Shown: positions 25,732 to 36,131, numbered from the stretch's first letter. The stretch: 64,000 nt of DNA from Candidatus Ruminimicrobiellum bubulum (GCA_017651625.1 JAGCCP010000047.1:1-64000), one strand, 5' to 3'. The notes: a model not told the origin generated them from the sequence alone. Program-made: numbers and translations.

Positions 25732-27810
25732 ATGATAAGAAAATATCAAATATTATTCTTAATATTGTTATCGTATGTTGTTGTACTATCTTTCTATCCG
25801 ACAATCACATCGGATTTTATAAATCTTGATGATCCCGTTATGGTTATAAAAAATCCCGATATTACAAGTTTATCTCTTAACAATATAAAGCATATTTTAT
25901 CTTCATATCATTATAAGCTCTATCATCCGATAGTTACATTGTCTTATGCTATAGAATATTCCATCTGTAAAATAGAACCGTATTTATATCATGTTGATAA
26001 TATCTTACTGCATTTGTTAAATGCTTTTTTTGTGTTTTTTATAATAAAATTTTTATCAAAATCTTTTGTTGTCGGTTTTATTAGTGCATTTATTTTTGCA
26101 TTACATCCTGCTCACGTTGAATCTGTATCTTGGGTGTCGGCAAGGAAAGATACCCTATATTCTTTTTTTTTCTTACTTTCAATATTGACATATTTAAGAT
26201 TTAATAAAATAAAACATAAGCCTTTTTTATATGTTTTATCCGTGGTTTTTTTCTTGTTGTCTTGTATGTCTAAACCAATGGCTGTGATTTTGCCGATAGT
26301 TCTTATATTGATTGATTTTTATGAAGATAAATTTAGATTTAAGTATGATGTTTTAAAAAAATATATACCTTTCTTCTTTATTTCGTTTGTTTTTTCGTAT
26401 GTTGCCATTTTTGGCCATTATTCGGAACAGGAAAAGATTATTTCGACACTTTTTGCTAAGACTATTAATTTTTATGATGTACATTTGAATTATTTATTCT
26501 ATTTATATAAATTTTTCTTGCCGATAAAATTATCATGTTTTTATCCGAGTTTCTATAATCATAGCGGTATTACACCAAACTTTGTATTTTATTCATCAAC
26601 AATATTATATTTATTAATATTGTTGGTCGTGTTAAGTTTGAAAATAAATAAAAAAGTTTTTTTCGGATTTTTTTTCTTTGTAATAACATTATTTCCTTCA
26701 AGCGGTATTTTACCGACGGGTCTTGCTCCGGTAGCAGACCGATATACTTATATCCCTTACATAGGTTTATCTTTTATAGTCGCAGAACTTTTATGTTATA
26801 TTTATAAAGAAAATAAGAGATTACGATATATAATTGTTTTAATTTCATTATTCATTGCAACGTCGTTAGTGTATTTAACTTATCAAAGAAGTCTTTTATG
26901 GTCCGACAATAAAAATTTAATGACACAGGCTATAGATTATGCACCTGAAAAAGCGGACCAAGCTTATTTATTAAGAGGAATGATATATAAATCGGAAAGT
27001 GAATTGGATTTAGCAGAGAAGGATATTGTAAAAAGTTACTCCTTGAATAGAGACAATGCATATACTATTTTTCATTTAGCTCATTTAAAACAAGAGCAGA
27101 AAAAATATTTACAGGCAAAAGAATATTATTCTCTTGTGCCGTACACAAACACAGATTATGATGTAGTTCTTGTACAAAATATCGGGCTTATACTTGATAT
27201 TGAAGGAAACACGAGAAAAGCAATAGATTTTATGGAAGGAGAAAAAAGTAGAAAAGCTTTTTTTATTACGGATGGTTTCTTTAATACTTTAGCTTTGCTG
27301 TATTATAAAGAGAATAATATTGATAAAGCGATAGAAAATATGAAACAAGCTGTGGCAACAAATCCTCTTAACGGGGAATATTATATCCGTTTGATGACAC
27401 TTTACGATGAAAATAAAGATTTTATAAATTTTGAAAAAATCGCATTTGAAGGCTTAAAAAACAGTGATAATAAAACGGTTATACTTAACAAATTATCAGC
27501 GCATCTTTTTAAAAAGGGAAAATATGATGAATTGAAAAGTTTATTGATTTCACATTTTGATCTTTTTAATGATTTTAGTTATTTCCTGTTAGGTAATGTT
27601 TTTGCAATAAATGCGAATTATAAAAAAGCATTAACTTGTTATACAATGTCTATTATGTTACATCGGAATAACGGGGAATATTATTTTAAAAGAGCTGTTG
27701 TATGGTATATGTTGAATAAATATGATTTGGCACAAAAGGATGTTGAAAGAGCACAAAAATATAATTTTATTGTAGATAAAGATTTTAAAGAAAAATTAGA
27801 AAGAGTATAA
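25732..27810 (+). CDS. TMTC/PMT-like integral membrane protein with C-terminal TPR repeats
   Basis: The N-terminal half (about 1-385) has roughly ten membrane segments. The first extracytoplasmic loop contains INLDDPVMV (D33-D34) and a later one ALHPAHVESVSWVSARKD, both typical of GT-C glycosyltransferases related to the TMTC/protein O-mannosyltransferase group. The C-terminal half (about 395-690) is tetratricopeptide repeats. Such proteins probably glycosylate or assemble envelope components using lipid-linked sugars; the substrate here is unknown. It heads a unit that includes a small secreted protein, a peptide-binding lipoprotein, the SprA-like protein and comF. The message seems to have a very short leader. 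Confidence 0.75.
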   Translation: MIRKYQILFLILLSYVVVLSFYPTITSDFINLDDPVMVIKNPDITSLSLNNIKHILSSYHYKLYHPIVTLSYAIEYSICKIEPYLYHVDNILLHLLNAFFVFFIIKFLSKSFVVGFISAFIFALHPAHVESVSWVSARKDTLYSFFFLLSILTYLRFNKIKHKPFLYVLSVVFFLLSCMSKPMAVILPIVLILIDFYEDKFRFKYDVLKKYIPFFFISFVFSYVAIFGHYSEQEKIISTLFAKTINFYDVHLNYLFYLYKFFLPIKLSCFYPSFYNHSGITPNFVFYSSTILYLLILLVVLSLKINKKVFFGFFFFVITLFPSSGILPTGLAPVADRYTYIPYIGLSFIVAELLCYIYKENKRLRYIIVLISLFIATSLVYLTYQRSLLWSDNKNLMTQAIDYAPEKADQAYLLRGMIYKSESELDLAEKDIVKSYSLNRDNAYTIFHLAHLKQEQKKYLQAKEYYSLVPYTNTDYDVVLVQNIGLILDIEGNTRKAIDFMEGEKSRKAFFITDGFFNTLALLYYKENNIDKAIENMKQAVATNPLNGEYYIRLMTLYDENKDFINFEKIAFEGLKNSDNKTVILNKLSAHLFKKGKYDELKSLLISHFDLFNDFSYFLLGNVFAINANYKKALTCYTMSIMLHRNNGEYYFKRAVVWYMLNKYDLAQKDVERAQKYNFIVDKDFKEKLERV

Positions 27811-27823
27811 AAGGAGAAAAGAA

Positions 27824-28183
27824 ATGAAAAAAATTGTGGCATTTTTGGTAGTGTGCAGTTTGTTTTGTGTTGTTGGCTCAAATACAATTTATGCGGAAGA
27901 GTTGTCTATTACTCAAAAGATAGAAAGAGGATACGATAAATTCATGCATAAACCTGCGGTTGTTAGATTTACAACATCTGTAAAAAACGGATGGGAGAAA
28001 TTTAAAGTTTGGTTCGGCAATTTGCCGGGAATAAAACAGTATAATAATTCCGTTTACTCAAGTAAAAACTGGAAGGCTGCAATGCATGATATGGGCGGAG
28101 AATATAGTCCGCATCTAAAGAAAGAAGGAGTAAGTGCACAAATGCTTAGAGAAGGTAAGCAGAAATGGGGTAACTTGAAATAA
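27824..28183 (+). CDS. Small secreted protein of unknown function
   Basis: I do not recognise a family. The 119-residue product has a signal peptide (1-24, likely cut after IYA) and a basic, tryptophan-containing mature part of about 95 residues with helices near 30-70 and a glycine-rich middle (DMGGEYSP). The mature protein has no cysteine. AAGGAG precedes the ATG. It lies 13 bases after the TMTC-like gene and five before the lipoprotein gene, so it is probably co-expressed with the outer membrane genes downstream. Confidence 0.8.
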   Translation: MKKIVAFLVVCSLFCVVGSNTIYAEELSITQKIERGYDKFMHKPAVVRFTTSVKNGWEKFKVWFGNLPGIKQYNNSVYSSKNWKAAMHDMGGEYSPHLKKEGVSAQMLREGKQKWGNLK

Positions 28184-28188
28184 AGACA

Positions 28189-29805
28189 ATGAAGTTAAAT
28201 AAAATTATTTTTTTATTGGCTTTTTCGATTTTTTTGTTCTCTTGCGATAATATGAACGAAATAATTATCGATACCGAAGATACAGATTCGAAAGATATGT
28301 ATGTTGTTTCTTCTATAGGAGATGCAATATTTTTGAATCCTATTTTGGCTTCTGATTCTGCATCTTCTACCGTGAATTCTTTTATATATAACGGTTTATT
28401 AAAATACGATAAGGATTTGAATTTGATTTGTGATTTAGCAGAAGATTATAATGTGTCGGAAGATGGTTTAAAAATAAAATTTAATTTAAAGAAAAATATA
28501 TTGTGGCATGACGGACAAAAATTTACCGTCAGAGATGTTAAATTTACTTTTGACAAATTAACGGATCCGAATACAAGAACACCTTTTTCTTCGGATTATT
28601 TAATGGTAAAAGATTTTGAAATATTAGATGATTATTCTTTTGTTGTTACTTATGAACAACCTTTTGCACCGATACTTGAAAGTTGGGCAATGGGAATAAT
28701 TCCTGAACATATTTTTAAAAACGAGGATATAAATACATCCGAATATAACAGAAAACCGGTTGGAACAGGTCCGTATATTTTCAAGAAATGGATTACCGAT
28801 CAAAAAATAGTTTTAGAATCTAACCCGAATTATTATGAAGGTACACCTAAAATAAAAATTTTATTGTTTAGAGTAATCCCGGATCAATCTGTTCAATTTT
28901 TAGAATTAAGAACACAAACAATAGACGAGTTATCTTTAACACCGGATCAATGGAATGCATATGATTCTTTTTTTAAAAACTATACAAAATTTCGTTATCC
29001 TGCTTTTAGTTTTACTTTTTTAGGGTTTAATCTTGAAAAACAGCCATATAGTAATATTAAGTTTAGACAGGCAATAAATTATGCAATAGATAAAAAAGAT
29101 ATTATAACCGGAGTATTGTCGGGAATGGCAAAATCTGCACAAGGTATTTTTCCACCACAGTCTTGGGCATACAAAGAAGTAGAACCTTACGAATATAATC
29201 CTCAAAAAGCTATAGAACTTTTATTATCCATAGGCTTTAGTAAAACTCAAGAGGGGAAATTTTTGTACAATGGCAAAGATTTTGAAATTAACATAATTAC
29301 AAATCAAGGTAATAAATCGAGGGAGCTAACGGCTCAAATTATACAGGAGCAATTGAAGAAAATAGGACTTGTTGTTAATATAAGAATTTTAGAGTGGAGT
29401 ACGTTTTTAAACCAATATGTGAATAAGAAGAATTTTGATGCTCTTATATTAGGTTGGAATACTGCAGTTGATCCGGATCAATTTTCTTTGTGGCATTCTT
29501 CTCAAGTGGGAGAAGGACAATATAATTTTATGTCTTACAAAAATGGTGAAGTAGATGAATTGTTGGTGAAAGCAAGAACTACTTTTGATAAAAAAGAAAG
29601 AGTTAATTGTTATCATAAGATCCAAGATATTATGCGAGAAGATCCGCCGTGTATATTTCTATATTACCCGGAAAATCTTGTTTGCGTCCATAAACGATTT
29701 AATAATGTTGAACTTGCTCCGGCAGGTATAGGTTGGAATTTTTATCAATGGTATGTTGATAAAGAGAATATAAAATATAAAAATACAAATTTGTTAGTTC
29801 AGTAA
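28189..29805 (+). CDS. Peptide ABC transporter substrate-binding lipoprotein (SBP_bac_5 family)
   Basis: Extracytoplasmic binding protein of the DppA/OppA class. The N-terminus is a lipoprotein signal (lipobox LFSC, C19), and the mature part shows family features: NSFIYNGLLKYDKDL, LKKNILWHDGQKFTVRDVKFTFD and YNRKPVGTGPYIFKKW. At 538 residues the length is normal. No permease or ATPase genes are adjacent, so it either uses a transporter encoded elsewhere or has another role. It sits directly upstream of the SprA-like gene (three-base gap). Confidence 0.92.
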   Translation: MKLNKIIFLLAFSIFLFSCDNMNEIIIDTEDTDSKDMYVVSSIGDAIFLNPILASDSASSTVNSFIYNGLLKYDKDLNLICDLAEDYNVSEDGLKIKFNLKKNILWHDGQKFTVRDVKFTFDKLTDPNTRTPFSSDYLMVKDFEILDDYSFVVTYEQPFAPILESWAMGIIPEHIFKNEDINTSEYNRKPVGTGPYIFKKWITDQKIVLESNPNYYEGTPKIKILLFRVIPDQSVQFLELRTQTIDELSLTPDQWNAYDSFFKNYTKFRYPAFSFTFLGFNLEKQPYSNIKFRQAINYAIDKKDIITGVLSGMAKSAQGIFPPQSWAYKEVEPYEYNPQKAIELLLSIGFSKTQEGKFLYNGKDFEINIITNQGNKSRELTAQIIQEQLKKIGLVVNIRILEWSTFLNQYVNKKNFDALILGWNTAVDPDQFSLWHSSQVGEGQYNFMSYKNGEVDELLVKARTTFDKKERVNCYHKIQDIMREDPPCIFLYYPENLVCVHKRFNNVELAPAGIGWNFYQWYVDKENIKYKNTNLLVQ

Positions 29806-29808
29806 TTA

Positions 29809-32800
29809 ATGAAAAGAATATATTTAATAATTATTTTTTTATTTTGTTCCATATATCTAATTGCAGAAAACAATGTTTCTGTAAGTAGCAGTACGACTGA
29901 TACAATAAATACTTCTACAAATACATTACAAATAAACAAATCTACAGATACAATAAATATTTCTACAAATACAACTCAAGTAAACAAATCTACAGATACA
30001 ATAAATATTTCTACAAGTACAACTCAAGTAAACCAATCTAATGATACGATAAAAATTTCAACAAATACCATAAATGGAAATGATACAGTAAATGTTTCAA
30101 GTCCCACAATAGATATAACTAAACCTTTAACATATAAGGAAGCAAAGGAAAATAAAGATATTGTGGTATCATCAACAACGGTTATACCGGATGAAAATGA
30201 TTTAGGTACATATTATTCTTCCGGCGCAATTGTCGAAAAGCCTCAAAAAGATTCTAATTACGATTTAAATATACCTACAACTACGGCACTTGGTATAGCA
30301 GGTGAAAAAGTTCTTGATAAATTAAATTTAAATAAATCAACGGATACGGCAAATACCGAACTTAATCAATCTACGACAACAGTTTCATCAGATTCATCAA
30401 AGATTGAAAATAGTGAAAATAAAGATACAAAAGAAAATAAAAAGCAGGATGATGAAAAACAATCTGAAGATAAAGATGAATCTTTTGCAAAAAAAATATT
30501 AAATAAAATACCTTTTGATTCTAAATTATTGTTGTCCGGAAGAAAGTTGATAGGAGTAAATTTTTCGGGAACAATTTACGATGAAGAAGAGTCCGGAAAA
30601 AGGGCAAACTCTACAGATTTTTCTATGGAACAAGAATTACAAATGAAAATAAAGGGAACGGTGGGAGACAGGCTTGAATTAAATGTTGATTTCGATGATA
30701 CACAAGACGATAAAAAAGATATATATATTCTTTATAAGGGAAAAGGAAATGAATTTGTAAGAGAAGCGGCTTTTGGAGATATTAATGTAGAATTACCAAG
30801 TACCGAATTTTCCGGATATTCAAAAGAACTGTTCGGTGCAAAAATAGATACTCAATATAAGGGATTAAAAACAAGAGCTTTTTTCTCTAAAACCAAAGGT
30901 TATTCAGAAAGTAAACAATTTAAAGGCAGCAGTAAAACCGAGAAAAAAATTATAGCTGATACTTCTTATATAAAATATAAATATTATTCGATCATTAAAG
31001 AGGGTAGTACAAAAACAATAAAGAATGATACTGCAAAAGTATATTTGGATAAAATAAAAACTACCGCCAGCGATTATGTCGTAATAACAATGGATACGGA
31101 ATTGCATTATATGAAAAATTTATCGTATACCCCTCTGTATAAAGGAAATTTTATAAAACTTACCGCAGGAACGGATTATACGATAGATTATACTACCGGT
31201 ATACTTACATTTAAAAGTACTTTGTCTGCACAGTATGTTGTAGCTATCGACTACCAATATACGGATGGTACTTGGTTATCCGATGAAACAGGAGGAAATC
31301 CTCAAGTAATAAAGGATACAAATAATACAGATGCACTATCTACGGAAGTTCATACTTTTTACAGCTTGGGAAACTATCAAATTACAAAATACAACGGAAG
31401 AGATAATTTTATATTGGAAGTTAGGGATTTGAATGATACTATTCCTTCTGTTATAGATGGAGGGAAACTTGTTCCTAAGTTTCCGAATATTGATGGCTAT
31501 GATGCAAATATCATAGTTGATTATGATAACGGAGTATTTAATTTACAACCCGTAACCGGTAAACCTTTACACGATGATTTATATACATCAAATACACATA
31601 AATATAATTTTGTGGCACAATATGAATATAAAGTGAAAATTTTTAATTTGAGAACAGGTATTGTCCCGATGTCGGAAAAAGTTGTTGCAAACGGTAAAAC
31701 TTTAAAAATAAACGAAGATTATATGTTGGACTACGATGTTGGTATATTAACTATTTTAAAAGACGAATATATTAACAATGATACTGTTATAGATGTATCT
31801 TACGATTATTCTCCGTTGGGGGGCGCTTCTGCCGGTTCTACTCTTGTCGGTGTTCGCTCGCAATATGATTTTACCGATAAAATTTCATTGGGAGGAAGTT
31901 TTATTTATGAGTTTGCGGCGGAAGATACAAAACTTCCGGATATATATTCCGCACCTTCAAGCACCCTTGTAGGTGAAGTTGATGCAAAAGTAAAAAATGT
32001 AAAAATAACGGATAGCTTAAGTATATCCGCAAATGCCGAATATGCAACGAGTAAATATGTTCAAAATACTACAGGCAAAGCTATTATAGAATCTATGGAA
32101 AGTGCAAAACAAGATGACAGCTTTTCTTTAATAGACGATAACTGGTTTTATGCTGCCACACCTAAAGATGATGTACATGAATACCATACAAATTCAATAA
32201 CTTGGAAAAATTATGATATAGAAAAGAAGGATATAGATAAAAATTTGGAAATTATATCCGGAGAAAAACAACAAGTTATGGATGTGAATTATAATTTAAC
32301 TTCATATGCTTATGCATCAATAGGTCAGATTGTTTCTGCCGCAGGGTATGATTTTTCAAAAAAATTATATTTGGAAGTTTGGATAAAAGCAAATTTCGCA
32401 CAAGTGAATGTAAGACTCGATTTGGCATCTTCCATAGATGAAGATTCTGATCAGAATAATCAACTCGGAACAGAAGATACAAACGGTGACGGAATAATAA
32501 GTCCTTGGGAAGATATAGGTAGAGACTTTATAAATCCGGATCATTCAATATCAAAAATCGGAGCAAATAACGGAAGACTCGATACCGAAGATTTGAACGG
32601 CAATAACAGGTTAGACAGGTATGAAACGATTATAAAAACTTTCAATTTAGAAGCATATGCCGATATTACAAAAACTTCTTGGCAAAGAATACAAATTCCG
32701 CTTGATATTACTGACACCGATATAGAAAAATGGAAAACTGTAAGAATTACAAGATTAACTATTAGTCGTAATATTTCGGAATGCGAAGGCAAATTAACAA

Positions 32801-35415
32801 TTGGTAAAATTTCGGTTGTAGGAAATAAATGGACAAAAGAACTGTCTGATTCTTCAAATGAGAGTGAAATTTTTTCCATAGGTAGGGATAATCCTCAATA
32901 TGTTTCACTTTTAACAAATTCATATTACAGAGACTTATATGATATAGATAGTGACTCAAAAAGGGACGAACAAGCATTGGCAATCACTTATGAGTCGAAT
33001 AAAAGTTCCGATACTTTTTTTGCAAGAGCAACATATAGTTCCGGTTTTGATATATCGAATTATGAAAAATTTAAATTCTTCTTGTATATTAAAGAAACAA
33101 CTGCAATAACTCCCGATGAAAGTCGTTTCATAATGAGAGTCGGAGGAGATAATGCCAATTATTTTGAATATTCTATCCCGATAACCGATGACATGAAAGG
33201 TAAATGGAATGTGTTAGAAATTAAACAACCGGGGTATGGTGTAAATACGGAATGGGCTACGGACGATCCTAATGCAGAAATTACAAAAGTCGGTGAGCCG
33301 AGTTTACAGAAAGTTGCATTTATTGAAACCGGAGTCATAACAAATGGCGCGGATAAAGGTGAAATTTGGGTAAATGAAATACATGTTACCGACGCAAAAA
33401 GTAAAGATGGTAACGCATGGAAAACTGATTTTAGTATAAATTGGGCAGGTAGAGGAGCAATAGGGGCTTTAAATGTTAATTTGTATAGAAAAGGAATAGG
33501 CCAAGATTTTGAAACTTTTGCACCGGGAACTTACGATAGAGAATTGTTGGAAGATTCCGCAGAACTTAATTTTAATGGTATTAATATTGCAGGAACTCAA
33601 GTCTTACCGATAAAAGCTTCGCTGACAAAAACAAAAACAGTTACACCTCTTGCTTTGCAGAATACATCGGATCAGGTTTCCGTATTGGATGAAGGTAAAG
33701 TTATTTCCTATGTCGGAAATGTTAACACCGTATTATCTGCAGGAACAGATTTGCCTAAAGTTACGCTTGAATATAACAGGTTTATTAAAGATACGGAAAA
33801 TATAGAAAGACTTGAAGATAAAGAAACTATTTCCGCAAATGTGGTTTATTTAAATCCTTTGGAATTTGAATTCTTACCTACAAGTCTTGTTGGAGATTAC
33901 AAAATAAGTAATTCTACATATAAGGTTTATCCGACGGAAAAAATAGAAGATACTAATGCTTTTCTTGATTTGGATACAATGAGAAAATATATGGAAGTAG
34001 AAGATTTTCTAACGTTGGAAAAAACAGAAACCTGGGGATTAAAAGCACCTTTTTCTTTCTTTGATAAAGTTATTTTTTCACCGGCATATCTTATATCGAG
34101 AGTTAACGAAAAAAACAAAGAATATTTTGAAAATGAAGAAATTTTTTATGATAAATCTTTGAACCAAGATATAGGTGCAAGTTTAAATTTTAAAGTTGCA
34201 AAATGGTTCCAACCGAATATAATTTATAGTTTAAATACCGTGGAAACTTACGATTTAACTTACAGCAGTACTTCATTAAATAAAGTTTATCCCGGACAAA
34301 CAAAAGCTATAGACAGAGTCGGAACAACGGAATTTACATGGAACCTTCAAGCAAGAGATATTGTTAACAGCAAATATTTGAAGAGCTTAACATTTACTAC
34401 ATCTTACAGATTGCAGGATTCGGATTCTTATACAAATATTGAAAAAGGATTTTCTTCTATAGGTATTGCAACCGATAAATTGTGGATAAGAGATAATCTT
34501 TTAAAAGAAATACAACCGGTTTATTCAACATCATCTTATACCGTTAAAACAGTTTTGAAAAGAGATGATAGAAGAATTATGGGAAGATATAATCCTTTTG
34601 AGGCTTTTGATTTGAAAGGAAAACTTTTACCGATAAAAACAATGACTATGAGTTTTACTTTTACAGATGGAGAAGAAGAATCGTACAGTACAGGAACAAC
34701 AAAAGATTCTTATACGAAAACTTGGCCTGATATTCTTATAGGTATGAGTAGATTTGAAAAATTGTTCGGTAAAAGTTGGATGAGTGATACACAGCTTAAT
34801 TTAAAATACAATAAAAAAACAACTACTGTTTCAGGTGTGTCGTATGGTGATAGTGTTATGTTCGGAGGAGATTATAAATTAAAAGTTATAAAAAAGTATG
34901 ATTTGCTTTTTTCCGCTGATGTTACATCAAGTCAGGAATATGATACCGAACAAAATGTTTTAAAACAAGAGGGGAAAATAACTAATTGGGCCGTGCAGAT
35001 TGCCACATATGTTAAACAATGGAGATTTAGTTTGAGATATGATAATTCTCAAAATTGGACCAAGAATTCTAAAGGAAATCTTGCCACACAGATTTTTTCA
35101 AATGCTGTAAACGGTCAAGCGACATCAGATTTATTATTCCCGACGGGAATAAAATTGCCTTTAATAGGAAATATTCCGTTAAAAAACAGATTGTTATTTG
35201 AATCTAATGTGTTTTATAATACACAAAGTTCTGCAGTAGATGTTGAAGCTGCAAATTATCAAAATTTCGGATTGAAATTGGCTGGAGATTATGAGATATC
35301 CAAAAACTTTAGGTTTGCTTTGGGAGCCAGTTTTTCAAGATTTTTGTATACCTATGTTCCGGAACAAAATTATACAAATATAGAGCTTTCTAGTAAGTTA
35401 ACCATACAATTCTAA
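29809..35415 (+). CDS. SprA-like giant outer membrane protein
   Basis: A 1868-residue secreted protein. After a signal peptide (about 1-20) comes a low-complexity Ser/Thr/Asn region with four 16-residue repeats, then an acidic stretch (about 200-225). The block at about 285-365 matches the SprA family: QELQMKIKGTVGDRLELNVD, DDTQDDKKDIYILYKG, REAAFGDINVELPSTEFSGYSKELFGAK. The remainder is beta-rich and the protein ends with an aromatic residue (TIQF), like an outer membrane barrel. In Bacteroidota SprA is the very large type IX secretion translocon. Related proteins exist in other phyla, where the function is not established. No other T9SS gene is visible nearby. An EF-hand-like Asp/Asn repeat region is present near 900-935. 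Confidence 0.75.
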   Translation: MKRIYLIIIFLFCSIYLIAENNVSVSSSTTDTINTSTNTLQINKSTDTINISTNTTQVNKSTDTINISTSTTQVNQSNDTIKISTNTINGNDTVNVSSPTIDITKPLTYKEAKENKDIVVSSTTVIPDENDLGTYYSSGAIVEKPQKDSNYDLNIPTTTALGIAGEKVLDKLNLNKSTDTANTELNQSTTTVSSDSSKIENSENKDTKENKKQDDEKQSEDKDESFAKKILNKIPFDSKLLLSGRKLIGVNFSGTIYDEEESGKRANSTDFSMEQELQMKIKGTVGDRLELNVDFDDTQDDKKDIYILYKGKGNEFVREAAFGDINVELPSTEFSGYSKELFGAKIDTQYKGLKTRAFFSKTKGYSESKQFKGSSKTEKKIIADTSYIKYKYYSIIKEGSTKTIKNDTAKVYLDKIKTTASDYVVITMDTELHYMKNLSYTPLYKGNFIKLTAGTDYTIDYTTGILTFKSTLSAQYVVAIDYQYTDGTWLSDETGGNPQVIKDTNNTDALSTEVHTFYSLGNYQITKYNGRDNFILEVRDLNDTIPSVIDGGKLVPKFPNIDGYDANIIVDYDNGVFNLQPVTGKPLHDDLYTSNTHKYNFVAQYEYKVKIFNLRTGIVPMSEKVVANGKTLKINEDYMLDYDVGILTILKDEYINNDTVIDVSYDYSPLGGASAGSTLVGVRSQYDFTDKISLGGSFIYEFAAEDTKLPDIYSAPSSTLVGEVDAKVKNVKITDSLSISANAEYATSKYVQNTTGKAIIESMESAKQDDSFSLIDDNWFYAATPKDDVHEYHTNSITWKNYDIEKKDIDKNLEIISGEKQQVMDVNYNLTSYAYASIGQIVSAAGYDFSKKLYLEVWIKANFAQVNVRLDLASSIDEDSDQNNQLGTEDTNGDGIISPWEDIGRDFINPDHSISKIGANNGRLDTEDLNGNNRLDRYETIIKTFNLEAYADITKTSWQRIQIPLDITDTDIEKWKTVRITRLTISRNISECEGKLTIGKISVVGNKWTKELSDSSNESEIFSIGRDNPQYVSLLTNSYYRDLYDIDSDSKRDEQALAITYESNKSSDTFFARATYSSGFDISNYEKFKFFLYIKETTAITPDESRFIMRVGGDNANYFEYSIPITDDMKGKWNVLEIKQPGYGVNTEWATDDPNAEITKVGEPSLQKVAFIETGVITNGADKGEIWVNEIHVTDAKSKDGNAWKTDFSINWAGRGAIGALNVNLYRKGIGQDFETFAPGTYDRELLEDSAELNFNGINIAGTQVLPIKASLTKTKTVTPLALQNTSDQVSVLDEGKVISYVGNVNTVLSAGTDLPKVTLEYNRFIKDTENIERLEDKETISANVVYLNPLEFEFLPTSLVGDYKISNSTYKVYPTEKIEDTNAFLDLDTMRKYMEVEDFLTLEKTETWGLKAPFSFFDKVIFSPAYLISRVNEKNKEYFENEEIFYDKSLNQDIGASLNFKVAKWFQPNIIYSLNTVETYDLTYSSTSLNKVYPGQTKAIDRVGTTEFTWNLQARDIVNSKYLKSLTFTTSYRLQDSDSYTNIEKGFSSIGIATDKLWIRDNLLKEIQPVYSTSSYTVKTVLKRDDRRIMGRYNPFEAFDLKGKLLPIKTMTMSFTFTDGEEESYSTGTTKDSYTKTWPDILIGMSRFEKLFGKSWMSDTQLNLKYNKKTTTVSGVSYGDSVMFGGDYKLKVIKKYDLLFSADVTSSQEYDTEQNVLKQEGKITNWAVQIATYVKQWRFSLRYDNSQNWTKNSKGNLATQIFSNAVNGQATSDLLFPTGIKLPLIGNIPLKNRLLFESNVFYNTQSSAVDVEAANYQNFGLKLAGDYEISKNFRFALGASFSRFLYTYVPEQNYTNIELSSKLTIQF
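29896..30087 (+). repeat. Four tandem 48-bp repeats within the SprA-like gene
   Basis: Units begin at 29896, 29944, 29992 and 30040 and encode variants of TDTINISTNTTQVNKS. Units two and three are nearly identical at the DNA level and the fourth is degenerate. The 48-bp period keeps the frame, so copy-number change would lengthen or shorten the exposed N-terminal linker without breaking the gene. Confidence 0.85.
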
Positions 35416-35416
35416 T

Positions 35417-36130
35417 ATGAAAAAATTTTTAAATTTTATTATATCAATAATATTCCCGAGAACATGTTCTCTTTGCGGTAAAACTTTACCATTTAGTTCG
35501 GAAAAGAGTATTTGTAATAATTGTTTAGAGAAAATTCCGAAATTAGAAGGGCTAATATGTCATAAATGCTCTTTGCCGTTGCCGGATGGTGGTGCAACTT
35601 GTTCCGATTGTAAAAGCAATAAAGATATTTATTTTGAAATCTTAAAATCTCCTTATACATATTCGACTCAAATGAAAAAATTAATAAAAAAGTTAAAATA
35701 TTCGAGAAAAACTTTTTTATCAAAAGATTTATCATCTCTGTTAGCAGATTTTATAATAAAAGAAAATATTGATAAAAATATAGATGTTGTTGTTCCTGTT
35801 CCTATGCATTGGTTAAAAAAATGGAAAAGAGGTTATAATCAAGCAGAACTTCTTGCAAAAGATGTTTCTCAAATTATAAATAAACCGATGTATAATGCTT
35901 TAGTGAGAACAAAATATACGAAACCTCAATTTAATCTCAAAAAAGGACAACGAAAAGAAAATTTAGAGGATATGTTTGTCATAAATAAAAAATATATTGA
36001 TGAAATAAAAGGAAAAAATATTCTTCTAATAGATGACATTGCCACAACTTGCTCTACATCCAACCAATGTGCCAAGGTATTGAAAAATTTAAAAGTAAAA
36101 ACGATTGTAGTAACACTTGCTCGAGCGTAA
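35417..36130 (+). CDS. ComF family phosphoribosyltransferase-like protein
   Basis: ComF proteins take part in DNA uptake or processing in competent bacteria. The 237-residue protein has an N-terminal zinc-finger-like part with two Cys pairs (CSLCGKTLP, ICNNC) and a second set (CHKC, CSDC), VVPVPMHWLKKWKRGYNQAELLAK in the middle, and the PRPP-binding ILLIDDIATTCST near the C-terminus. It starts one base after the SprA-like gene stop. Its end meets the end of surE, coming from the other strand, with one base between, so the two transcripts must overlap. Confidence 0.93.
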   Translation: MKKFLNFIISIIFPRTCSLCGKTLPFSSEKSICNNCLEKIPKLEGLICHKCSLPLPDGGATCSDCKSNKDIYFEILKSPYTYSTQMKKLIKKLKYSRKTFLSKDLSSLLADFIIKENIDKNIDVVVPVPMHWLKKWKRGYNQAELLAKDVSQIINKPMYNALVRTKYTKPQFNLKKGQRKENLEDMFVINKKYIDEIKGKNILLIDDIATTCSTSNQCAKVLKNLKVKTIVVTLARA

Positions 36131-36131
36131 A

